DNA of 64,000 nucleotides, from positions 930,001 through 994,000 of the forward strand of contig BDSL01000014.1 of assembly GCA_003116995.1 (NCBI GenBank). The letters run 5' to 3'. Below, piece by piece: positions 43,032 to 54,924 of the stretch; within the stretch, counting starts at the first letter, position 1; every line of letters starts with the position of its first letter. The notes under the pieces were generated by a model. That model saw nothing but the letters and a program-made list of their open reading frames with translations, did not search any database and was not told the origin of the DNA. The translations under genes were made by a program, and so were the position numbers. This stretch comes from Yamagishiella unicocca. Lineage: Eukaryota > Chlorophyta > Chlorophyceae > Chlamydomonadales > Volvocaceae.

Positions 43032-43265
43032 TGTGTTGGCAATCACTTGCGGGTATCGCTATCGCGCAATATGCGCAGGAGTGATGAGAACAGTTGCCAC
43101 GTTAAAGAGCATGTACATGTAATCTCTTGAGCAATATAATTTAAGGCGTGTACTGGTATCAATCTTGCGTACTTGCACCAAATTGCATATTACAACATCG
43201 TGCACGCTTGTTTCGAAGGGGTTTTGTGCTAGATCAGTAGTGTTAAAGCTACAGGAACACTACAT
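43032..43265. promoter_or_regulatory. Short bidirectional promoter between uS11 and the RING-H2 gene
   Basis: Only 234 bp separates the two divergent start codons. It is AT-richer than its surroundings (for example AATATAATTTAAGG at about 43132) and must contain both core promoters and 5' UTRs. I see no clear TATA box at a canonical distance. Confidence 0.6.
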
Positions 43266-45538
43266 ATGGACAGCATTAGCGACAACCTCCGTCGTGCACA
43301 AGAGGCGATAGCGCGGGCTCGGTTGCTGAGCTCGCAGCTTTCAAGCCTCTGCCTGCAGCAAGGCAGCACGTCAGAAGAATCAGTTAGTCCGGAACAGTCC
43401 GAAGAGCCGGGGCCGCCAATTGCTGAGCGAGCAACGCCTAGCCCGGAGCCGGAGCAGCCAACGGAGGATGAGCTAGAACAACGGTGTCGCAGCCACGTGG
43501 GCGCCGAGCTGGAGGAGCCAAGCGTGTCGGGGCGGGATGTAGACGATGCCGTCGCTACCCTGAGCGGCCTGGCCGGCCCGGTCCGAATCGTCGCCCAGCA
43601 GTTGGCATCCCTACAGCGGAAACAGAATGAGACTTTGCAGCAGCTCCTAGTGCTTCGAATGCAGCAGCTCAAGTAAGGCCCCGATCATTGAACTTTTGGG
43701 GAAGCATGGTGGAGGCGGGGGGGAGCAAAACCGCTCGTTCTCGCTCCGCCACCCTGTCATCCGACACATCCCCAACCGTCCCGAAGCTTCGCTGTTCTAC
43801 CGCACTCCTTCGCTGAACCCTGCCCCCCTGCCCAAACCTTAGCTTCAAATGTGCTAAGGGAAATTCATTAACCACTGCACTGCACCCGCAGGCTCCGACA
43901 GCAGCAACTGACAGCCCTGCAGGAGCTGCTGACGGCAGAGATGGCGGTGATTGAGGGCACGCCGCTTCAGGTGCGTTGGCATGCCAGCCAGAAGTGCAGA
44001 TGCCTCGGCCGCGGGAGCGGCCGCAGCGGGGTGGTGCATCGTGCTCCCAGTTCACGGTGGTACCAGTTGATGGCCCAGATCGAGCCCCAGGGCGCTTCAA
44101 CTGTTCCAGCTGTCCACGTCCCTGCGAGCATCCATACTTGGGGAACATTAACTTTGGGCACCTGCTGCGCAATCACCAACAGTGAACCCTTTCTTGCCGT
44201 ACAATCACGCTTTATGCCGCCGCTGGCGTTCCCAGCCTACATCCTGTGCCCAACCGCATGGGTCCCCTTCCCTACGCAAACGCTTCATGAGTGGCAGAAC
44301 CGCACCAAATCTCCTACCCACCCCGCCGCAGGTATCGGCTGTGGAGCAGGCTGTGGGGCTGCTGGCGCAGTCACTGCGGGACATGAATGCGGCCTCGCGG
44401 GCGATGATGTTCAGCAAGCCGGAGGACGTGCAGTCCATATCGGCGGCGGTGTCGGCGACGGACTTGCGGGCGGATGAGGTGTCACGCATGGCCAGGTGGG
44501 GCGCGGCCTGAGGCGGGTGCTCAACAGAGGCGGCTAGTTGGTACGGGGTAGGGACATTGGGATTGCGTGGGAGTTGCAGTGAGTGCGGGCGGGTCGGTGC
44601 GACAGGGAAATAATGTGAGACGGAAGGACAAGCAAACCGGGGGAGTGGCTGGCCGTGCTTTAGGTAATAACATCTGGTTTCAGCGCGTAAGTGGGGCCAG
44701 TGCGCGCGGCGCGTCGAATGTGAGTGAGGGACGGGGGTTGACCGCTATTGTTGGTTAGCACAGCGGCACAGTGGTGGATGTTGTCTACTGCATGAGATCG
44801 AGTTTGGGTGGATAGGACACGGTGACAGGATCATAACACCGCAAGAACCGATGTGCAGGAAGGGACCTGCAGCAGGCGAGCCACCCTCGGAACGACGGGA
44901 ATGCGTAATTAACCTCAGCTGCCATGCATAGGCTTGCCTTAACATTGCTGCCTGTTGCCGCTGCCGTGCGCAGGCAGTTACTGGGTGTATTGCGAGCCTT
45001 CCCCCGAAGAGGCGGCTTGCTCCAGGACCAGGATGCTGTGCCGGGTGAGTGCCACCGCGCGAAATAAGCCTGGGCAAGTCCGGGAAAGTCGTTCCCAGAA
45101 GCTCGCGAAAGTTACACTAGTGTCACGGAACGTTCAACGACGTGTACCTCGTTTGCGTTGCGTATTACAGACAGCTACCAAAATTGGCCGTGCACACAAA
45201 GTTGCAATTGCCCGCCAGCCTGCCTTGCAAGCCGCAATCGGACCTGCGGCCGACCTAACAGCGACATATTTACGCCTGTTCTGCAATTCCACCCTCAACC
45301 ATGCCCCGCCACTGCAGGTGCCTGCGCAAGCACCATCGCTAACATCCCCACCGTCAATTGCGAAGGTTCATCACCCCTGCTGGGACAAACGTGTTGCATC
45401 TGCCTGGGTGCCTTCACCGATGGCGACCAGCTCAAGAGCATCCAGTGCGTGCACTACCACCATGCGGCATGCCTGGACGAGTGGCTTCGCGTCAAGGCAT
45501 GCTGCCCGCTTTGCAAGGCCGTCCTGCCCGAGAGTTAA
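43266..45538 (+). CDS. RING-H2 finger protein, probable E3 ubiquitin ligase
   Basis: Exons 43266-43672, 43892-43970, 44332-44495, 44974-45044 and a last exon ending in TAA at 45536-45538. The last exon can begin at 45318 (313 residues) or 45171 (362 residues); both keep frame. The C-terminus is a RING-H2: CCIC, then CVHYHHAAC and CPLC give the C3-H2-C3 ligand order with C-x2-C, C-x-H-x2-H-x2-C and C-P-x-C spacing, so it should bind two zincs and recruit an E2. The N-terminal part is helical and Gln/Leu-rich (QQLASLQRKQNETLQQLLVL, then RQQQLTALQELLTAEM), likely coiled coil, split by an acidic Glu/Pro/Ser segment (~35-85). No signal peptide or membrane helix is seen, which separates it from plant ATL proteins. 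Substrates unknown. Confidence 0.75.
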
Positions 45539-45792
45539 GCGACCGTTGCAAGAATCACTGGTGCTCAGCTCCTTCGCACCCATGCCAACATCCGCGCACA
45601 CTCAACCTCGGGTCGTCCTAGCAGAAGCCACTCCAGGATAGGGGACCACTTCCTATATTGACCATCAGCCTTAATGCTCGTGGCTGCTGTCAAAACCCGG
45701 TTGCAGAAATGGTCACGAAGGCGAGGCGTTGCCCGCGGTTATCACAGTGTTGCTACATGATCACGAATTCGCCGCCCATTCCTGACATTGGA

Positions 45793-46893
45793 TCACCGCG
45801 TGCCCTGCTCGCTGCCTCCCGGGAATACGTCTAGAGCATGCTCATTTCCACCAATATAATATTGGATCACAGCCTTGAGGCGCTCGTGCTTGTCGGGGTG
45901 GTAGTTGATGTGGACCATGACTGGCAGCGGCGGGCGCTGGTCCTTAGGCCGGTTACGAACGTCCTTGAAAAGGCGCTTGGAGTTCATGAACTTATCAATT
46001 TCCATGACACGTACGCTGACCTGGGGGCTCTTGTAGGCGCCGTGAGAGAGGAAGAAGATCTCCTCATTGTAGGCAGTTTGATCCCAGTACTTCTCCTTGC
46101 TGAGGCGCTCCGCAAGGCGACCGAGCAGCTCCATTGTACGATTGTTCGCCCGGATGTAGAAGAGGCCAGAGTTCAGGTTGAAATGCTTATAGTATTGAGC
46201 GTAGCGGCCCCAACCCATGGAGGGGTCATCAAAGCCCTCAATAGAACCGTACGCCAGGTGCTCATCGAACCCGTCGGTCATGCCCTCGACATCCGAATCA
46301 CGGTACAGGTGATCAAAGGGGTTCTGGAAAATGGCGATGTCCACATCAGACAGTAGGACGGACCAGCCCAGTTCTACGAACTGCTTCAGGATACCGAACT
46401 TTAGCGCTGACACAGCGTGGTTGTCGCCTGTGCCAGCCTGCGAGCTGGCAATCGTCAAGTTCATGAGGTAGACGTTGATGCCGTTCTGCTTGCACCAAGA
46501 CACGGTCTCCTGATCCAAGGCCAGCACCATATGGTTCGGCACCTTCGCGCGCTTAAACCCCTGGGTGAAAGTGTCCAGCATGCCGTCCCACATGGTGTTT
46601 TTGTTCGCCACGGCCATCAAGAGCTCCTTCTGAGGAGCAATCTGCATGAGGTACGCCTCCAGATCGTTGCGGGGACCCGTAACAGCCGCGTGATGGCCGA
46701 CGTGCATGCTGTTGGCTATCCGGCTAACCAGCTGCCGGGGCTTGGGGATCAATGCACGCTTCTGCACATATACCCGTTCTGAAATTGTGATGCCCAGGCA
46801 GAGCCCGATAGCGAAGAAGGTGATTAATACAGTGTAGCGAGTCTTGGCCTCTGTAATCTTAGACTTCCCCGTGGAGTCATCGTAGCTGGGCAT
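45793..46893 (-). CDS. RRA-like arabinosyltransferase, GT77 family, intronless
   Basis: A single exon of 366 residues, ATG 46893 (context GCCACCATGC) to TGA 45795-45793. Residues ~22-40 (YTVLITFFAIGLCLGITI) form one signal-anchor helix, so this should be a type II Golgi membrane enzyme. The lumenal part has VMVHINYHPDKHERLKAVIQ near the end, GWSVLLSDVDIAIFQNPFDH with the DxD-type DVD, LYRDSDVEGMTDGFDEHLAY and LNSGLFYIRANNRTMELLGR. These are blocks of plant RRA/XEG113-class GT77 proteins that add beta-arabinofuranose to hydroxyproline-bound arabinose on extensin-like wall proteins. Volvocine algae have Hyp-rich glycoprotein walls, so this role fits. The frame stays open upstream of the chosen ATG (another in-frame ATG at about 47022), so the cytosolic end could be longer. 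Confidence 0.8.
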   Translation of the reverse strand: MPSYDDSTGKSKITEAKTRYTVLITFFAIGLCLGITISERVYVQKRALIPKPRQLVSRIANSMHVGHHAAVTGPRNDLEAYLMQIAPQKELLMAVANKNTMWDGMLDTFTQGFKRAKVPNHMVLALDQETVSWCKQNGINVYLMNLTIASSQAGTGDNHAVSALKFGILKQFVELGWSVLLSDVDIAIFQNPFDHLYRDSDVEGMTDGFDEHLAYGSIEGFDDPSMGWGRYAQYYKHFNLNSGLFYIRANNRTMELLGRLAERLSKEKYWDQTAYNEEIFFLSHGAYKSPQVSVRVMEIDKFMNSKRLFKDVRNRPKDQRPPLPVMVHINYHPDKHERLKAVIQYYIGGNEHALDVFPGGSEQGTR

Positions 46894-48878
46894 GGTGGCC
46901 TGCGTGCCACCACCACTAACGGCGGCCGAATTGCTGAACTGGTTTGCTGCGACCCAGCGCGCCTGCAAAATGGGTCGCCCAGGGGAATCAATACCGGAAA
47001 CGTCCGCAGCAAGTGGAAGCATAAGCCACCATTTCTGCAACTGATCTGTAAGATAGATCGTCTTGAAGAGGGGTCAAGCCAAAGCAGTCCCCTTACCTGC
47101 AACTGCTGCTGCCCGCAAAGTTTTCCGTCCCCGCCGATGCAATCTCAGCTGAGCGGAATGATCACGTTACTGAGGTTCGGTGCTAATCCAGGTGGAAGAT
47201 GACAGTAAGCAGAGCTCGCTAGTATACCACAACTGATCGCAACAGGCTGCTTATCGGCCAAGCACCACTGCAGTGGCAAGAACCCCCTATGCCTACGGAC
47301 AATAAATACGTTTATGTATCTTACAACTGTCTGCGAAGGAAGCTATGAGATCGACCCGGCATGCTGCGCTGTGCTGCTGTACTGCTGACATTAAGAGCAC
47401 CAAGTGCAAGGCCGCTACACGCAACTTCTTTCAAGATCTTTGGAGTCCTAATTTATAATTTGGACTGGGTTCTGCCTTTCCGACAGAGTTTTCTGGGTCG
47501 TGCGTTGGAGACGCGGATATGGTGGGGAACGTGGTATCCCCAGAGTACCGGTACCATTTGTTGGTCACGCAGGTATATGGCGACCTCCCTTACGCTGCCA
47601 CCGCCGTAATGTTACATGCCCCCCCTTTGATATTAGATGGGATGCCTTCTGCTTTGCTTGAGACTGAGCGTTGACCGGCTTTGACTCGTAGGCACTGATG
47701 AAGATCAACTACGATACCCCCTCTGGTGTCATGTTGACTTCCTGGAACCTGTCTAACCCTCGGATGGGTTTTGGGTTTTCACGAGACACGGGAGACACGG
47801 CGCTGTAGAGCGCTTGGGGGAAGGATATGCATGGAGAGGCATGGAGACGTATCTTGAACATGGCAAGAGATGTACGGGGACAAGGGCCACTGCATACCTA
47901 AGGTTACAGACGTTGCAGGCGGCTTATTTGCGGCTTCGACGAGTGTACCGCTGTTAACTCTCGCCAACCAGCCGGCTTGCTCGGGTCGTCCCGAGGTGCA
48001 AAACCAATTTGCGCCGGTTACATACGCCAACATACGCTCGTACAATTAGGTCGATCGCCGTTGTACCTCATACACATACCTCCGACGAACAAGCAGGTGA
48101 CATTCCACCAGTCTAAAGCAACGCCTGCTACACGAGCTGCACACTGTAATTGCCGTCGCGCAGACGTGTCAAAAGAGCGCAACCTGCCACAAGAGCTGCA
48201 CACTTTTGTTACCATCGCGCACACGCGTCAAGAGAGCGCAACCTGCCATTGGCGTTCGCTGAGGGGGGTCGTTCGCGGCAGCACCTCGCATCGCAGCACA
48301 GTAAGGAGAATCATCCTGCAAAACCGCATGCGCCCGCCGAGTTCCGGCCGTCCACTTAACAGCACCGCGGCTGCCTTTGGCCTCAGTGGTACCCCTGCAC
48401 ACCCCTTAAAATCCAATTGTTTAAGAAAGCTACATCGCGCTGTGCAGATGAACAGCACAAAAACAGGAGTGCACGGAGGCACCTATTGCGAGATGCCAAC
48501 TCGGCGCAAACAAGGCTAGTACACAAATTTAATTGGCACGGACGCACGGGAGGAATATAATGTACGTACGCCGGGAGACCTCCGCGAGCTATAAGACCAA
48601 ATGGCCGCAACAATTAGTCCGATAATTTAAAAAAGACGCGTAAAATGGAAACAAGAGTCGACATGAGTGCGTCCGCATTCATGTAGCGACACATCCGTGC
48701 ATGCTAGCCATGGCACACAGCTCAATCCTTCCCTGCCGCACCAGGCTGGCAGTGCGATTCGGACGCGCGTCTACTGCGTGGGTAAATGGGTTGGCCGCGA
48801 AGCCGCGCCGTCGCTCAGCACCTGCCGTGCTACTTGGCCAATCATAACCTTTTTTAATCTATAAAAAACGCCTCCCCG
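46894..48878. other. No gene recognised
   Basis: About 2 kb between the RRA-like start and the poly-Gln gene stop, both on the minus strand. Short unsupported ORFs only. It contains the 59-bp direct repeat listed next and a TACCGGTA site (47546). Confidence 0.6.
48127..48250 (+). repeat. 59-bp direct repeat, two diverged copies
   Basis: GAGCTGCACACT begins at 48134 and at 48193. The intervening GTCGCGCAGACGTGTC / ATCGCGCACACGCGTC and the end GAGCGCAACCTGCCA recur in both. Confidence 0.85.
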
Positions 48879-51421
48879 TCAGGAATGACCCTGAGACATT
48901 CCCCCGCTACCTTGCGCGTCCGGCTGCATGAAGCCGCCCAGCATACCATGGGCATCCGGTTGCGTTTGCCCATGGGGCCCCTGGCCGCCTAGCATCCCCG
49001 CACCACCACCACCACCACCACCAAACGGACCGCCGAAGTCACCGTTACCAAAGAGGAACGGCATGGAGTCGTCGTCAGTGCCGCACATAGCCCACAGGCT
49101 CTCAAGAATGCCGTCGTCCCCACCACTACCACCACCAGCGTTCGGGTCCGCGGCAGGCGCGCTGCCGCCGCCGCTGCCGGCGTTAACGGGCGGGGCTTGC
49201 TGGCTCATCCGCGGGACAAACCCAACATCCCGTTCCTCCGGGGCTGCGACAGACGTCCCCGCATCGGCCCCTGCGATGACCCCCATGCTGTACTCCCTAG
49301 CTGCAAACATATCGCCCATGTCCACACCACGCGCGCCAAAGTTATCCTCCATGCCTTGAGCCTCGGGGTAGGTGCCTTGGTGTGCCCGGTGCTGCGCAGT
49401 CGCGATGTCGACACCGGGGGTCATCCCGGTGGGCCTGAAGTCCTCGTACCCACAACTGGCCCACGGCTCCTGCCCCACCAGCCCGAACGCCAACGAATGG
49501 CCGCCGTTCAAAGATGTAGGCCGGCTGACAGGCCAACCGCCATTCATCGAGGGCATCATGGGCGCAAGTCGGGTGCCGGGTGGAGGGTGCTGCTGCTGCG
49601 ACGGCATCAGCGCGTTGGACGGGGCTGACATGAAGCGGCGTCGCATCACGGGTGGCCCGTACGGCGGGGGCGGGTAGCCAGGCAGCCGGGCGTTGGGACC
49701 GCCCGGGTGGCCCGGGACAGGGGGGTAGGGGTACCAGGTCGGCGGGGGGCCAAGTCGGGGATGGGGGGCGTGCGGGTGAGGGTACGGCAGCCACCTCACG
49801 CGCGGACTGGCCGCCATGCCGCCGCCCAGGCCACCGCTGCCGGTGTGCGGCAGCGGCGAGGAGCAGGCCGTCGGGCCATGCGGCGGCGTGCCAAAGGGCG
49901 GCGCTGCGAACGAGGGTCCGATGGGCGCGGTCTTGGTCCGCAGCGGCGAAGGCGACCAGCCATGCGCCGCCGCGTCGCCGGCCCAGCTGCACGCGCCTGC
50001 TCCGCCGCGTGGGCTGCTGGCAGCTACCGCCCCGGAGCGAGGTGTGCCGCTGTTGCACCCTAGCGCCTGCGCCGATGCAGCTGGGTGGGTGTCCACGGAG
50101 CACGTCGGGTGCGGTGAGGTGTTCGCGCCCGTTAACACCACATGGCCGGGCAGCGGCACGGACAGCTGCTGCTGCAGCGCCACCGGCGACCCTGCCTGCA
50201 ACGCCGCGCTGCCGCCGGCGCTCATGCTGGGGCCGGACGTGGTGCTCGTGCCGGCGGCGGGCCGCATGGCGCCCTTGCTGCGCGCAAAGCCGGTAGTGAC
50301 CGGGGGCGGCCCGGGCGTAGGCACCGACGACTGCTGCTGCAGCGCCGGCGGCGGCGCGTCGCCGGAGGCGGCGGGCGCAGCGCTGCCGCCATGGTAGCTG
50401 CCTTGTCCACCGCGATCACCGTACGACAGGTTGGGCAGGGACATCTGGCGGCTCGTCCCAGCTCCGCCGGTGTGCGGGGAGCCGCCGATTGGAGGCATGG
50501 TCGCTGCCGGCGTCAGCTGCGCCGCGGCTGGTTGCTCCACCTCCGCTGAGCGAGTGGGCAAGGGCCCCAACCCCTGCCTGGTGCCCTGCGCCTGAGCGAG
50601 GAGGTGGTAGTGGCTGCGCTGCAGCCAGGGGGCCCGGCGCAGGCTGCCTGCGGAGTCCAGGGTGAGGAGGGGGCAGGATGCGGGGGCGCGCTGCAGCAGA
50701 CCCGCCGAAATGGCGCTGTCGGCGGCGGCCGCGGGGACGGAGCCGCCTCGGTCGTCCAGGAGCTGCCGCACGCCGGCATGCCACACCGACGAGCCGTTCT
50801 CGCGAACGCTCGGCTGGCCACCTGCCGCATAGTCCAGCAAGCCCGCCCCCGTTGATGGCCTCGACTCGAACGCCCCGGTCTCCACTCCGGGCACCGAAAT
50901 GGCGAAGGGCGTCCACGCTTGCGGCGGGCCGCCGGACGCCGCCGTAGGCGCGGGGGACACACCCGCCAGCATGCTGAACGACGGCAGGCTCTCCATGAAA
51001 CCGTCAGCACCGTGCAAGCCTATGTATAGCTCCTCTTTTGCAGACGCTGTCGGCGCTGCCGCGCCGCCGCCGCCGGCGGCAGCAGCACCGCCCGCGGAGG
51101 CCGCCGCCATGGCAATGACCTGGCCGGCGGCGCCGCAGGCGGCGTCGGGGTTGTTGCTGCCTGACGCAGAGTGGTCGGCCGTTCGACCCGGGCGGCGCAC
51201 GTCGGTGGAGGCGGTGCTGGCGGCGTCCGCGGGCGCAAAGGGCTGCGAAGACATGGGGCTAGGGTGGAAATGCGTGGTGGCGGCTGCAGTGTGTGCGGGT
51301 GCGCCCCACGACTCGCCGGCCGCTCCCTGTTGTTGTGCAGCCACGCTGTGCCCGCCTTGGCCATGATGCGGCGGCGGAAACAACTGGCGTTGCAGGTGTT
51401 GTTGCTGTTGTTGCTGCTGTC

Positions 51422-51452
<31 letters not shown>

Positions 51453-51561
51453 CTGCTGTTGTTGCTGCTGTTGTTGCTGCTGTTGATGTTGCTGTTGTTG
51501 TTGCTGCTGTTGTTGCTGCTGTTGTTGCTGCTGTTGTTGCTGCTGTTGTTGCTGCTGGTGT

Positions 51562-51592
<31 letters not shown>

Positions 51593-52214
51593 GCTCCTGC
51601 TGTTGTTGCTGCTGTTGTTGCTGTTGTTGTTGTCGTTGTTGCTGTTGTTGTTGTTGGTGGTGCTGGTGCTGCTGCGCGTCGGGCGGGCCCCACTCCTCCG
51701 ACCTGTGCGCGTACTGGCGGGGCTCACGTACGACGGGGGAGCTACTCAGCTGCTGCTGCTCCAGGTACGGAGCCGTGCTCTGCAGCTGCACCGGACTGGC
51801 TGCCGTGAGGCCAGGAGTGCAGGACGCCGCTCCGCCCCACGTCGACTGCCTGTCCCTGTTGTCGCCCGCGGCGCAGCCCATGGGGTCTGCAGGGTAACGG
51901 CTGGCGGCCGCGCGGTGGTCATCCGGCGGAGCGAGGGTACGCCACACGGGGGACACCCACGGCGGCGCAGGGCAGCTGCGCGGCGTGCCAGAGGACGTGG
52001 CGCTGGTTATGGCGGAGGGAGTGGCCATCGCGCCCGGCCCAGCCGAGGACCCTGGCTCGTCGGCGCCGTGGCGCTGCTGCAGCGGCGACGCGCGCGGACC
52101 GCCCGAGGCGGAGCGCAGCGGCGAGTCCTGCTGCGGCGCACACGTCGGCGGGCTACGCTTGGGCTGGGTCAGCGTCACTGTGACGGTGAGGTCGCCCTGC
52201 TCCTCCGGAGCCAT
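48879..52214 (-). CDS. Giant poly-glutamine, low-complexity protein of unknown function
   Basis: An uninterrupted frame of 1111 codons from ATG 52214 to the TGA at 48881-48879. The frame stays open upstream to about 52555 without an ATG; that extension reads acidic (EPEEEDDDNSACVVSGSGSE) then basic (KRRRQNRERRKKR), so the true protein may start in an unseen 5' exon. Seen: a ~97-residue Gln-rich tract with a few His and Arg, then Ala/Gly/Ser/Pro-rich disorder (PYPHPHAPHPRLGPPPTWYP), and a C-terminus with an acidic-hydrophobic patch (GDDGILESLWAMCGTDDDSM) before Gly-rich repeats. The basic cluster plus Gln tract plus acidic patch is the composition of many transcription regulators, but no DNA-binding fold is recognisable, so no function is assigned. 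A 3.3-kb exon is unusual beside the intron-rich genes here. Confidence 0.6.
51390..51680 (-). repeat. Poly-Gln coding repeat (mixed CAA/CAG)
   Basis: About 97 codons, nearly all CAA or CAG on the minus strand, in CAACAACAGCAG-like order, interrupted by a few His, Arg and Glu codons. The mixed codons make the tract less prone to slippage than pure CAG. The plus strand reads poly-Leu, which is a shadow. Confidence 0.95.
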
Positions 52215-52556
52215 CTCTGGGTCCGGCCTGCCCCGCGCCCTGGGCTGCTGCTGCGGCTGCTGCGATTCTGTGCGCTCCAGCCCCGCCGGCTGCGGCTGCT
52301 GCTTGGACTCCGGCGACTGCTGCCCCAGGGGCCGCTTCTTCCGGCGCTCGCGGTTCTGGCGCCTCCGCTTGGCATCGCCCTGCCAATCCTCGTCCGATGT
52401 ACAGCCATCCTCGCTGCCGCTGCCAGATACAACGCAGGCGCTGTTGTCGTCGTCTTCTTCCTCGGGCTCAGACCGGGGAGAGGGTTCGCCGGCTAGGTCC
52501 GCGACCGCCTGTGCGATGAGGGTTCGCCGATAATGTTGAAGGGATGCGAAGTATAT

Positions 52557-54924
52557 GGCTCAGGTTTGGGACAGACAGTGCTGTAGGCACCGAAATGTTG
52601 GCGTGCCCGGGTGTGCAACGTAAGACGTATAGTTACTTATGCTTAAGGCAGGGCACGACCCTGCAGACTCTTCAGAGATTCAGCGTTCAGAGTCTCCGTC
52701 CAGTAGATGGCAAGACGATTTATAGGGCCGAGGCCCTCTCCTGGCGAGTGTCCTAATCAGCATGGTGGCAGTCATGCATTAACAGCAGGATGAGATCCAT
52801 CTTCGGGATTACCGCCGGAGGACTGCTCCTAGGGGAACCGATTACTTCAATGTGCCGGAAACCAACGTTATCCCGCAGTTACGCGGATCTCACGTCGCCC
52901 GCCCGTGCACGCTCACCCTCCGCTTGCGTGCGCGATAGTCCCTGAAATAGTGCTTGACCGACGCAATGTCGCGAAGACCTTTGGCGTGATTGCGGATCAT
53001 TGTGTACGTGGGTGGTTCGTGCGGGAAGGCGTGTCGGGACTCGTCACGGAACCACCTGTTGGAAGGGCGATTCGCAGCGAAATATGTTTGAGTGAAGAAA
53101 CCTTGTATTGGCCTAACATTTGGCAGTTAGAGTGCTGTCTACGTAATAGCCATTCGCGAGCAGTGCCTACGCAGACGAAGGACCGAACGGCCAACGGTAC
53201 GAAACGCGATCCTTCTGACACGCTTGCTTGCCAAACGTAGCGTGGCTCCAAGACGCCCAGATCCATGATTGCGCCGCCGCAAGGACCACGTCACCATAAC
53301 GCCCACCGTATCACACCTAACGCGGGCAACTCCGAATACTTACTTTTTGAGGTCCTCCGCTTTGGGCCGCTCGCCATGCTTTTCCAAATGCGCTCGCCAC
53401 CAAATATTGAACGGGGCCCAATAACCAGTGTTGCGCCTGCGTGTCGGGCGGACCAACATTACCCTCTACCCTCCTACCAGATACCACCAACAAGAGGACA
53501 AATACTATCTGGCATAATTATGCGCTGATGTAACGCAAGAGTTACCGATGAAGCATGGATACAGCGACATCCGAGTCTAGTCTTACCTGCCCCGCTCGCC
53601 CCCACTCATCGCTTGCTGTGACCGGAATAAGTTGCAAACGATGCACGTACTCCAAAACCACTAAGTAGGGCAAATTGCAGCCCCCTTCGTGCAAAGTCCT
53701 TCGACAAGCACGTTCGTGCGGCGCGTGACGCGCTGGGCGCGACAGGGCAGCTGCGTCTCACACTGTATCATAGGCCATTGCTTGGCGGCGTGTTGAAGCA
53801 TCAAACAACAAGAAATGATTAACTCGGCAGTTTTTGGGTTTGGTAGGCCATGTAAGAAGTCTCGGCTAGCACGCTTGTGCCTAGCACGCTTGTGGGTTTG
53901 ACGGTCAGGACGTAGAAAACGTGGCGAAGATCGTTGTCAGGTAATAAGAATATCGTAATGGTTATTCCTATGCGAGTCCTACGTGCTGTAACGGCGGGGG
54001 TAATCGGGGATGATTCGTCATGGCGCTCTGCTTCCACACAGCTCTCCCTCTTGTTGGGCCTTATACCGGACCACTACTAGGAAACTCGATCAACGACATA
54101 ACGGAACGCTACATACTAGCTGTTCCATAGGTGTTACTTCTTGGAAAGTTCTGTACTTCATAATCGTTGTCGGATGAGGTCGCATGCATAAGAATGTCAT
54201 CGACATCCGACGCTTGTACAGTAACGTGAGACATTTGGGTTTGACAGCTGAGTCCTGCCACATATAATATTGCACTCATGCTTCTATCATCCATACGGGT
54301 GGGACTTGGCAAACTTGGGATTTCCTTGCCAAATTATCATGCCGGTACCGGTACGCATTGACCAGGGCTCGATCACATTGCCTACCCCAATAATTTCTTT
54401 AAAATACCATCCAAAGCATGTAAAAATAAACATTCCTTACAGGCACGTTGCAAGGTTCTGACTGCGTCTGCTTCTTCCCACAGACATAGGATTGTTGTCC
54501 AATTCCAATCCACGAAAGCTTCCTTCCAGCATTTTTTGCGGTTCTACTTCCTGTCGCCTGAACATGATGGTCTGCCTTGTAGATTGAAAGCGAGACTGGT
54601 TTGGGTTCAGCAAGGCGCAGCCTTCCGCGTTAGCTTCGTTGTTGAAGGGAGAATTCCTCACAAATATATCCCAAGGTGTTGTCTCGAATCTGGCAAAGCG
54701 GTGCTTGACGTGAAGGCTTGCGGGCGGCGGCGTGAGGGTGAGGCATCGCGTCGCAGCTGTCTGGCCTTGAATGTGGCAGCCCGCACATAGAATGCTCGTA
54801 GAACCTTAACTTCCTGTGAGCGAGGATCCTTGAGCTTTAGCTTTGCACATACCGGTACTGGGGTCTTCAAGCTGTGGCGTTGTCGCGACCGCGTCGTGCG
54901 CAGGTTACAGCCGCCGAGAAAAAG
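52557..54924. other. No gene recognised
   Basis: 2.4 kb of lower-GC DNA between two divergent genes. ORFs are short and without homology. It includes a 15-bp tandem (CTAGCACGCTTGTG, two copies near 53870) and TACCGGTA sites at 54346 and 54850; the latter is 75 bp upstream of the desaturase-like start. Missing 5' exons of the poly-Gln gene may lie here. Confidence 0.55.

Noticed and set aside
51171..52496. 441-codon plus-strand ORF with long poly-Leu
   Set aside because: It is the complement of the poly-Gln gene: CAA/CAG on the minus strand reads TTG/CTG. The minus frame is longer, starts at ATG and has biased protein composition. The plus frame has no plausible start or homology.
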